From Tragulus kanchil (lineage: Eukaryota; Chordata; Mammalia; Artiodactyla; Tragulidae): DNA of 64,000 bases. Made by a program: the position numbers and the translations under genes. The stretch is taken from NCBI GenBank assembly GCA_022376925.1, contig JAIOJX010000032.1, positions 114,987,979-115,051,978 on the forward strand, written 5' to 3'. The notes beneath the pieces were generated by a model. The model saw only the letters and a list, made by a program, of their open reading frames with translations. It was not told the origin of the DNA and ran no database searches. This document shows positions 56,366 to 64,000 of this stretch, one piece after another (the stretch's first letter is position 1; every line of letters starts with the position of its first letter).

Positions 56366-57061
56366 TTTTTTTTTTTTTGAAACGAATATTTTTTTAACCA
56401 GAAAGTAATGAGGTCCTAGGCACTTCGTAACTTTTCTACTGCCTCATTCATAAATGCTCAATAGAAAACACGTATCTAAGTGAATAGTTGAATATTTTGT
56501 CTCTGGTTAAGACAAAATATTTTTTCTGATAGTCTCATTTTGTTACTATTGAGACTACTTTTGGAGGCTGAAAGCATAGTTAATTTTCTTGTAAGTAAAT
56601 GAACTGTGTTTTTTAAACCTGTGGAATGCGCATTGAAATTATAAAATACTGTTTTTACATGTACAAATAGATTGAGTTTTACAGAGGATGAATGTTTTAG
56701 AAGTGGACTTTGATCTGTGTACATGGTAATAGTGTGGCTTAGGTTTTTTTATATCTGACTTGACTGTGTATAAATGATTATAAGGTACTTTGGGTTGGGT
56801 TATGCAATATTAACCCCAGAAGATTCCCTGCCTTCTTTCTATATTTAACATGCAATATATATTTTTTTATAGAGCTGCATTTTATGATGCTTGGGGGAGA
56901 TTTTGAGGATGTGGATTTAGTGTCCTGTAAAGACAGTTTTACAGTTCATTAAGTGTTATACAAGGCTTGTACATGAATCTTTTCTGTGCACAATGAAAAC
57001 TCCACAAAAGAGACTTTCCTGTTAGTGTCCTAAGGCTCAGTAGTGTTGGCCATAAGGAACC
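56366..57061. other. Unassigned intron
   Basis: Single copy, no gene or repeat recognised. Confidence 0.5.
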
Positions 57062-57076
57062 AGCCTAATACATTTT

Positions 57077-57242
57077 TTTTTTTTTTAAATTTATTTATTT
57101 ATTTTTGGCTATGCTGGGTCTTTGTTGTTGTGTGGGTTTAGCTGCTCTGTGGTATGTGGGATCTTCCCGGATCAGGGATCGAACCTGGGTCTCCCGCATT
57201 GGCAGACGGGTTCTTATCCACTGAACCACAAGGGAAGCCCAT
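57077..57242 (-). mobile_element. Short CHR-type tRNA SINE
   Basis: Same subfamily as 6163-6320 (GGCTATGCTGGGTCTTTGTT, GATCAGGGATCGAACCTGGG). Target duplication AGCCTAATACATTTT (57062-57076 and 57243-57257). Confidence 0.92.
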
Positions 57243-57309
57243 AGCCTAATACATTTTCCCCATTTTTCTTTAAGGTATTTTTTAAGATGTTATTTTTATT
57301 ATTATTATT

Positions 57310-57800
57310 ATTGAACTTTTTATTTTTTATTGGAGTATAGCTGATTATCAGTGTTGTGTGGGTTCTTCTCTGATGGCTCAGTGCTAAAGAATCCACTTGC
57401 CAATGCAGGGGACTAGGGTTTGAGCCCTGATCCAGGAAGATTCCACATGCTGTGAAACAACTGTGTCCTTGTGCTACAACTATTTAGCCTGTACTCTAGA
57501 GCCTGGGAGCTGTAGCTACTGAAGCCCAAACCCTAGAACCTGTGCTTCACAACAAGTGATGTCAGTGCAATGAGAAGCCTGCACACCGTGACCCAGAGTA
57601 GCCTCCCCTCACCACAAATAGAGAAGAACCCAGGCATCAACGAAGACTCACCACAGCCATTAAAAAAAAAAAAAAAGATCCTTCATGCCCAACTAACACT
57701 CAGCACAGTTAGATAAGTAAATGAATATTTAAAAAAAAAGAAAGGAAAACAATTTTGTGAAAGTTTCAGGTGCACAGCCATGTAAGAAGTTGTGATTTCT
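57310..57800 (-). mobile_element. L1 3'UTR pieces split by SINEs
   Basis: ATTGGAGTATAGCTGATTAT at 57331 and GTTTCAGGTGCACAGCCATG at 57763 are successive antisense L1 3'UTR motifs. A CHR SINE (57357-57676, +) and a SINE tail (57677-57747) separate them. 57801-58053 is plain intron before the exon. Confidence 0.6.
57357..57676 (+). mobile_element. CHR-type SINE
   Basis: TCTCTGATGGCTCAGTGCTA head, GAGCCTGGGAGCTGTAGCTA, end ACTCACCACAGCCATT plus A-run. Confidence 0.82.
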
Positions 57801-58053
57801 TGAGGTATAATCAACAATGTGTTTCTAGACAGCTTGATGTGAAACAGTTGTGGTCTTCAGAGGACTAAATCCATATTTGCTAATGGACATGAGACCCTAA
57901 TGTAATCAGAATTTATAGAAAAATACCCCTTACCAGGTCTGTTTTATCTGAATTGGCAGTAAAACATCTTGGCATACTCAACATGTGGAGACTTTGACCT
58001 CATATATAGCTGCTGCCCTTAAGGCTCTTTTCTTGTTCTGTTATATTTTCTAG

Positions 58054-58175
58054 GTGCGCCACCGAGCTTCTGGCCAGGTGATGGCTCTTAAGATGAACAC
58101 ATTGAACAGTAACCGGGCAAACATGCTGAAAGAAGTGCAGCTTATGAATAGACTCTCCCATCCCAATATCCTTAG
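58054..58175 (+). CDS. TESK2: TESK2 second coding exon (residues 75-114)
   Basis: A 122-nt exon between a TATTTTCTAG acceptor and a GTAAGAG donor. It encodes 40 codons plus two bases (AG) of an arginine codon completed in the next exon, outside the window. It starts [15 protein letters not shown]87 in VMALK is the beta-3 lysine that binds ATP phosphates. E101 in LKEVQLM is the alpha-C glutamate that pairs with it, and SHPNIL follows at the end of alpha-C/beta-4. The phase fits the upstream exon exactly, so residues run from the glycine loop to the alpha-C helix without a gap. This exon lies outside all duplicated blocks. The apparent intron before it is about 44 kb from copy B. Without the false duplications it would be roughly 30 kb. 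Confidence 0.95.
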
Positions 58176-58499
58176 GTAAGAGCTCTTCCTTCTTTCTGGG
58201 GATCCATGAGAAAGCTGAAACATTACTGGAGACTTGTTAGCTTAGTATTAACAGCTGAATAGAGGGATTCCAGGTTTCATACTGAGACTGTCTTGCTGGG
58301 ATTTAGCTGTACCATAGGTCTTTTTCTACCAATTGAGACTTAATTTTCTGGTAATTAATTGGGTTTAATAAGGCAACTTTCTTCTCTCTCAAATTGTTTT
58401 ACCCTTAGTAACAGCTCATTAGAACAGTTGTTTTCTGTTGGTTATTTAATTTTATTAAATTGCTTTAGGATGTGTCATAATTAAATCAGTAAAAATTAA

Positions 58500-59640
58500 T
58501 GTATGTTCCCAGATTAGTCATATGTATATCCCCCCATCCCACCCCTCCAGACCATCACACAGCACCCCTGCAGGATCCCCTTTTTTCACAGAACAATGAC
58601 TATAGCTGTTTTCTTCACATATGATAGTACAGGTTTTCATGCTACTTCCTTTACGCCTCCCACCCCACTGTTCCTTCCCCACAATGTCCATATGTCTACT
58701 GTCCATGTCTGTTTTTCCATTGCTTCACTGCATGTGTTATCATTACCATCCTACTAGATTCCATATATATGTGTTAGTATATTGTACTTGTCCTTCTCTT
58801 TTTGAGTCACTTCACTTTTTATGATAGGTTCTAGATCCAGCCACCTCATTAGGACTGATTCTTCTGCATTTCTTTGTACAGCTGTGTAGTATTCCATTGT
58901 ATATATGTACCAGAGCTTTTGGATCCATTCATTTGTCATTGGGCATCTAGGTTGCTTCCATGTTCTAGCTATTGTATAGAGAGCTGCAATGAACATTGGG
59001 GTACAGGTGCTTCTTTCAGTTTTGATTTCATCAGGGTATAAGCCTAATAGTGGGATTGCTGGGTCGTAGGCTGCTTCTATTTTTAGTTTTTTAAGGAATC
59101 TCCAGACTGTCTTCCATAGTGACTGTATCAATTTACATTCCCACCAGCAATGCATGGGTGTTTCCTTTTCTCCGCACTCTCTCCAGCATTTATTGTCTGT
59201 GATTTGTTGATGATGGCCATTCTGATGGGTATGAGGTGATATCTCATTATAGCTTCGATTTGCATTTCTCTAATGATAAGCGAGGTTGAGCATCGTTTCA
59301 TGTGTTTTGGGGCCGTCTGTGTGTCCTCTTTGGAGAGGTGTCTATTTAGGCCCTTTACCTGTTTTGTTGATTGGGTTGTTCATTTTTCTGCTGTTGAGTT
59401 CTCTGAGTTGCTTGTAGATTTTGGAGATTAATTCTTTGTCTGTTGTTTCATTTGCTCTGATTTTCTCCCATTCTGTGGGTTGTCTGTTCAGCTTTTTTGT
59501 AGTTTCTTTTGCTGTACAAAAGCTTTTAAGTTTCATTAGGTCCCACATGTTAATTTATGTTTTTAGTTCTGCTATTCTAGTAGGTGGGTCATAGAAGATC
59601 TTGCTTTGATTTATGTCCTTGAGTGTTCTAATTCTAAGAG
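58500..59640 (-). mobile_element. Young L1 fragment lacking its 3' terminus, D19 copy A
   Basis: Starts inside the 3'UTR (ATGTATGTTCCCAGATTAGT) with no poly(T). ORF2 C-terminus on minus strand ([15 protein letters not shown], [20 protein letters not shown]). Recurs at 59668-60770. Confidence 0.85.
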
Positions 59641-60765
59641 TTCTGTTATAAAAGTATAACCAATGAAACCCCCATCCCACCCTCCAGACCATCACACAGC
59701 ACCCTTTTTCCTTCACATATGATAGTACAGGTTTTCATGCTACTTCCTTTACGCCTCCCACCCCACTGTTCCTTCCCCACAATGTCCATATGTCTACTGT
59801 CCATGTCTGTTTTTCCATTGCTTCACTGCATGTGTTATCATTACCATCCTACTAGATTCCATATATATGTGTTAGTATATTGTACTTGTCCTTCTCTTTT
59901 TGAGTCACTTCACTTTTTATGATAGGTTCTAGATCCAGCCACCTCATTAGGACTGATTCTTCTGCATTTCTTTGTACAGCTGTGTAGTATTCCATTGTAT
60001 ATATGTACCAGAGCTTTTGGATCCATTCATTTGTCATTGGGCATCTAGGTTGCTTCCATGTTCTAGCTATTGTATAGAGAGCTGCAATGAACATTGGGGT
60101 ACAGGTGCTTCTTTCAGTTTTGATTTCATCAGGGTATAAGCCTAATAGTGGGATTGCTGGGTCGTAGGCTGCTTCTATTTTTAGTTTTTTAAGGAATCTC
60201 CAGACTGTCTTCCATAGTGACTGTATCAATTTACATTCCCACCAGCAATGCATGGGTGTTTCCTTTTCTCCGCACTCTCTCCAGCATTTATTGTCTGTGA
60301 TTTGTTGATGATGGCCATTCTGATGGGTATGAGGTGATATCTCATTATAGCTTCGATTTGCATTTCTCTAATGATAAGCGAGGTTGAGCATCGTTTCATG
60401 TGTTTTGGGGCCGTCTGTGTGTCCTCTTTGGAGAGGTGTCTATTTAGGCCCTTTACCTGTTTTGTTGATTGGGTTGTTCATTTTTCTGCTGTTGAGTTCT
60501 CTGAGTTGCTTGTAGATTTTGGAGATTAATTCTTTGTCTGTTGTTTCATTTGCTCTGATTTTCTCCCATTCTGTGGGTTGTCTGTTCAGCTTTTTTGTAG
60601 TTTCTTTTGCTGTACAAAAGCTTTTAAGTTTCATTAGGTCCCACATGTTAATTTATGTTTTTAGTTCTGCTATTCTAGTAGGTGGGTCATAGAAGATCTT
60701 GCTTTGATTTATGTCCTTGAGTGTTTTACCTATATTCTCCTCTAAGAGTTTGATGGTTTCTGGTC
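58530..60765. repeat. Tandem duplication D19, unit about 1098 bp
   Basis: Copy A about 58530-59640, copy B 59668-60765. Copy B has a deletion of roughly 45 bases near its start. Copy A decays into unmatched sequence over its last 30 bases. Confidence 0.9.
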
Positions 60766-60770
60766 TTACA
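59668..60770 (-). mobile_element. Young L1 fragment, second copy in D19
   Basis: Repeats 58530-59640 with a deletion near the start and continues to GGTCTTACATTTA. Followed by AGTTTACCTTTTTAAA twice in tandem (60774-60806). Confidence 0.85.
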
Positions 60771-60826
60771 TTTAGTTTACCTTTTTAAATAGTTTACCTT
60801 TTTAAAGGAGAATCTAGTAATCAGTA

Positions 60827-61201
60827 CAGTCAGCCCTCTGTATTGGTAGGTTCTGCATCCACAGATTCATACAACTACAGATTAAAATATCTGGAGAAAA
60901 AAATTCCAGAAAGTTCCAGAAAGCAATACTTGTATTTCCTGTGCTTAGCAACTGTTTACATAGTATTTACACACATACATATACTCTCACATACTTTAAA
61001 TCATCTCTAGATTACCTATAATACCTAATACAATATAAATGTTAAATGTGTTGTGAGAGTATATGTATGAGTGTAGCTATATGTGAGTACTGTTTTATTT
61101 TATATAAGGAACTTGAGCATCTTTGGCTTTTGGTATCCTCAACAGTGGTAGAGGTGGGGTGGTCCTAGAATCAGTCCCCTGCAGATATGAAGGGGTAGCT
61201 G
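60827..61201 (+). mobile_element. Tc1/mariner-type nonautonomous DNA transposon (Tigger-like)
   Basis: Starts CAGTCAGCCCTCTGTATTGG and ends GATATGAAGGGGTAGCTG, imperfect inverted ends, flanked by TA on both sides. No transposase frame. Confidence 0.6.
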
Positions 61202-61997
61202 TATCTGAATCCTTTTCTCTCTCTCTTGACTTTCTAGTAAGGTAAATATATTTCTAAATGAAACCAAATAAGAAAATTTATTATGAGTCACTATAAATTA
61301 AAGTAGGCTATATGTGTAAGACAGTTTGAAAAGTTAAAAGTACAATTTACCTGGGGTTGTTTAAGGTTTATATTTATATTGGACCAAAGAAAAATCATAC
61401 AGCTTAAGTATGACTTCCATACTTAAGGTCAGTGGCAGAAAATTATTAGATTATACTGCTTACTTGACACTTGCAATGCTTGTATAGAATTATTGGCTTC
61501 CTAATCCACTATGAAAATGTTCAGCCGGTAGTTTTATTATGATGACTTTTTTTCCTTACCCACAAGTTATATTAACAATTTTTTGAGCATCTAGTATATG
61601 CCTAGTGATGTGTCAGACATCAAAAGGGTATACATAAAATGGAATGTCTGCTAGCAAGAAAATTGCACTCTTTGGAGATGAAGGACTTACGTATATGAAA
61701 AGAGAACTAATAAACTTAGCCAGGACATCACTGTTTGGGTGGAGTAAATGCCAAGTGATATTGAAGTTCAAAGGAGTGAGAGAAAAAAAATAAAAAAACA
61801 ACAAAAAAATTAAAAAGAAACAAAAGAGTGAGAGATCGTATTACCTTGGCTGACTCAGTAAAACTTTCTTGGAAGAGGTTGACTCAAACTGCAACTTGAA
61901 TTTTAATAGGATTTTAGAAGATAGGGAAGGAACTCAAAAGGAACAAAATAATAATAAAGCCTAGAGGTAAAAGTGCAAAGCTTTAAGTCAGTGAATT
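61202..61997. other. Unassigned intron with an A-rich insertion
   Basis: No gene recognised. 61784-61825 is an A-rich run between two GAGTGAGAGA copies (61774-61783 and 61826-61835). Confidence 0.5.
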
Positions 61998-62011
61998 AAA
62001 AACCCATGTGG

Positions 62012-62278
62012 TGGGGCTTCCCTGGTAGTCCAGTGGGTAAGGATACCGCCTTGCAGTGGAAAGGGCGCCGATTTGATCCCTGACCTGGGAAGATCCCATT
62101 TGCTACAGAGTGGCTGAACCAATGTGTGCAACTACTGAGCCGGAGCTCTGGCGCACTTGTGCCCAGAGCTGGTGCTCTGCAGCGACAGAGGCCACTGCGA
62201 TGGAAGGCCCACACAGACCAAAGAACAAAGATCAATAAATGAAAGACCAATAGAAGTGGCCACCTCCCGCCCTGCCAG
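62012..62278 (+). mobile_element. SINE with partial C-rich end, upstream of RPL7 pseudogene
   Basis: Ends GAAGTGGCCACCTCCCGCCC then CTGCCAG and A-run: an intermediate tail. Target duplication AAAAACCCATGTGG / AAAAACCCCCATGTGG, the right copy four bases before the pseudogene ATG. Confidence 0.9.
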
Positions 62279-62369
62279 AAAAAACCCCCATGTGGCTATG
62301 GAGTGTGCAGAAGAGAAGTATAATGTTTCTTTTGTGCCAGAAAGCCTGAAGGAAAAAATGAAGGAATTT

Positions 62370-62618
62370 GAGGGATTTCACTGGTGGTTAGTGGCTAAGA
62401 CTCCATGCTCCCACTGCAGGGGGCCCAGACTTGATCTCTAGTCCAGGAATTAAGTTCTGCAAGCTGCAACTGAAGATTCTTTTTATTCCATAACTAAAAG
62501 ATTCCATATCCTGCAGCTAAAGGTCTTGCATGCTGCAATGAAGATGGAAGATCCCATGTGCCGCGACTAAGACTCAAACAGTCAAAATAAATAAAATTAA
62601 AAAGAAATTTTTTTTTTT
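62370..62618 (+). mobile_element. tRNA SINE inside RPL7 pseudogene
   Basis: GGGATTTCACTGGTGGTTAG head, two inner ATCCTGCA-type repeats, AATAAATAAAATTAAAAAG end. Diverged target duplication around GAAGGAATTT / GAAGGGATTT. Confidence 0.85.
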
Positions 62619-63277
62619 GAAAAGTGAAGGGATTTTTCAGAGCTAAGGATCAGGTGCCTGTGAAAGAAGTTTGCCCAAGAGATCTGTCTAAAGGTAAGGA
62701 ATGAAGCTTATCAGTGAAGACACTAAGTGCTTTCACAAAGAGTATATAGGCAGATGTACAAAACTGAGATTTTGATGGCTAGGATGTCAAGAAAAGCTGG
62801 CAGCTTCTATGCACCTGTGGAACCCAAACTGGCACTTGTCATCAGGATCAGAGGTGTCAGTGTTGTGAGTTCAAAGATCTGAAAGATGTTACAAATTCTT
62901 CACCTTTGCCAAATCTTCAGTGGCCCTTCATTAAGATCAACAGTGCTCTATTTAACATGCTGGTGGCTGTGGAACCATCTATTGCATGTAGGTAACCGAA
63001 CCTGAAGTCAATAAATGAATTAATTTACAGGTGTGGTTATGGCAAAAGCAATAAGAAGCAAATTTCCCTGACAGATAACACATTGATTGCTTGATCTCTT
63101 GGTAAATATAGGATTATCTACATGAAAGATCTGACCTATGAGACCTATACTATTGGAAAATTCTTCAAAAAAGGAAACAACTCCAAATTTTATTCTCCAT
63201 GAGGTGGAATGAAGAAAAAGACCACCCATTTTATAGAAGGTGGAGATGCTGGCTCCACCTACTACAAAATGGGTGGT

Positions 63278-63612
63278 TGTTTTTTTTTTTTTTTAAAGAT
63301 TTATTTATTTATTTTGGGCGGTGGTCGGGTTGGGGAGGGAGGGGAGCGGGCGGGCCACTTCTATTCGTTCTTCATTTCTCCATTTTTCATCCGTCTTTGT
63401 TCTTTGGCTCCTGTGGGCCTCCCATTGTGGTGGCGTCTGTCGTTGCAGAGCGCGGGGTCTGGGCGCATGCGCTCCAGACCTCTGGCTCGGTGATTGGACA
63501 CATCGGTCCAGCCGCTCCGCGGCACGTGGGATCTTCCCAGGCCAGGGATCGAACCGGCGCCCCTTGCACTGCAAGGCAGTGTCCTTACCCACTGGACCAC
63601 CAGGGGAAGCCC
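63278..63612 (-). mobile_element. Young SINE, extended-tail type, inside RPL7 pseudogene
   Basis: Target duplication TGGGTGGT (63270-63277 and 63613-63620). G-rich tract GGGTTGGGGAGGGAGGGGAG. Younger than the pseudogene and than the template-switch segment it splits. Confidence 0.93.
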
Positions 63613-63841
63613 TGGGTGGTCTTTTTGCTGGCTGTACGGAAGACTAGATCAACAGCTTTTTGGAAGAATCAACTAAGGTATCTACTATGATTATTTTTGT
63701 GATCTGGTAAGTTATATGTGGGAAGCCCCTCACCACTTCTTTTTTATTCTCTTCATTATGAGCTTGTCTGGTGATTGGGTGGAAAGATTGACTTTAAACA
63801 AATTTTACTCAATGACAGCAAACTTTAAAACATAGTTGTTG

Positions 63842-63967
63842 GGCTTCCCTCGTGGTCCAGTGGGTAAGGACACCGCCTTGCAGTGCAAGGGGCGCTGGTT
63901 CGATCTGGCCTGGGAAGATCCCACGTACTGCTGGCGGCTGGACCGATGTGTCCAATTACCGGTTGGG
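63842..63967 (+). mobile_element. Young SINE, cut by duplication join D20
   Basis: Head and half of body only. Missing CCC in the B-box region (GGTTCGATCTGG) and a garbled GTACTGCTGGCGG, typical of the error-rich joins. 63713-63841 is unassigned. Confidence 0.8.
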
Positions 63968-64000
63968 GAGTTCAAAGATCTGAAAGATGTTACAAATTCT

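Larger units (their letters stand above)
62298..63712 (+). pseudogene. RPL7: RPL7 processed pseudogene, interrupted by two SINEs
   Basis: Intronless, decayed copy of the mRNA for large-subunit ribosomal protein eL30-type RPL7/uL30. The N-terminal part (ATG at 62298, then codons resembling EEKKKKVPAVPETLKKK) ends near 62369. The body resumes at 62626 and covers the RAKRLRKKF-like, HKEYRQMYRTEI, EPKLAFVIRIRG, YGKINKK and GGMKKKTTHFVEGGDAG regions to about 63253. The C-terminal end and 3'UTR follow at about 63636-63712. Stops replace conserved arginine or tryptophan codons, for example TGA at 62880-62882 and 63200-63202 (CGA to TGA) and TAG near 62990. A SINE at 62370-62618 splits codons near residue 24, and another sits at 63278-63612. 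An extra inverted segment near the C-terminus looks like a template-switch mutation. No introns, so it arose by L1-mediated retrocopying. Non-functional. Confidence 0.9.
62867..64000. repeat. Tandem duplication D20, unit 1101 bp, cut by the window end
   Basis: The last 33 bases (63968-64000) repeat 62867-62899 inside the RPL7 pseudogene. The preceding SINE is cut in mid-body and is error-rich. A further copy is predicted beyond the window. Confidence 0.8.

Noticed and set aside
62157..62441. Open frame running from a SINE into the RPL7 N-terminus
   Set aside because: It is a fusion of SINE sequence and pseudogene by chance frame agreement. The body is full of stops and interrupted.
1..64000. 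Reading the regular direct repeats as a CRISPR-like array or a satellite
   Set aside because: Each pair has different content, there are only two copies per unit (rarely three), and there is no short repeat-spacer pattern.
1..64000. Microhomology-mediated true duplication as the cause of the 1.1-kb units
   Set aside because: Some joins have 4-6 bp shared sequence (GTTG, ATATTC), but others have filler and indel clusters. The uniform unit size and 2-6 kb recurrence fit assembly error better. Kept only as an alternative.
1..64000. Endogenous retrovirus or LTR elements
   Set aside because: No gag, pol, env or paired LTRs recognised. The RT-like frames belong to BovB and L1.

Overview
This is mammalian intronic DNA. 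BovB (RTE) retroposons, Bov-A/Bov-tA SINEs and many tRNA-Glu-derived SINEs of the CHR type mark it as a ruminant. I cannot place it in a genus from sequence alone. The most abundant young SINE is one I do not recognise as a standard cattle or sheep family, so a less-studied ruminant lineage is possible.

The only functional gene seen is TESK2 (testis-associated actin-remodelling kinase 2), on the + strand. Its start-codon exon (residues 1-74, through the glycine-rich loop) lies at 12354-12663. A second, apparently identical copy lies at 13519-13828. The next coding exon (residues 75-114, with the catalytic lysine) is at 58054-58175. The rest is intron or upstream sequence filled with retroposons. 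A processed pseudogene of ribosomal protein RPL7, broken by two SINEs and flanked by a third, lies at 62298-63712.

The dominant structural feature is a series of 20 direct tandem duplications. Each unit is about 1.03-1.17 kb, the copies are nearly identical, and they recur every 2-6 kb from the first base to the last. They add about 22 kb, so the collapsed locus would be about 42 kb. Copies share the same young SINEs and target-site duplications. Differences concentrate at the joins and are mostly small indels. I read this as false duplication in the assembly (uncollapsed read or contig overlaps), not biology. It matters because it duplicates the TESK2 start exon.

Region by region. 1-5.2 kb: BovB and old L1, with SINE insertions. 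5.2-11.4 kb: MIR, SINEs and an old L1 with a 5' inversion. 11.4-14.1 kb: young L1 and the TESK2 start exon (twice). 14.1-24.6 kb: SINE-in-SINE nest, L1, an old unassigned repeat, BovB and hAT transposons. 24.6-31 kb: Bov-tA dimers, L1 and a three-level nest. 31-58 kb: SINEs, old L1, MIR and unassigned intron, including a young L1 with a 265-codon ORF2 remnant. 58-64 kb: second TESK2 exon, L1, a Tc1/mariner-type element and the RPL7 pseudogene.

The best candidate for something undescribed is the young SINE family. It has a tRNA-Glu head with A and B boxes, a CHR-like body, a C-rich segment and a tail of AATAAA repeats followed by TCTTT and oligo(A). That tail is the hallmark of T+ SINEs. Older relatives here lack the C-rich segment and the TCTTT tail, so the window shows an apparent stepwise gain of the 3' end.
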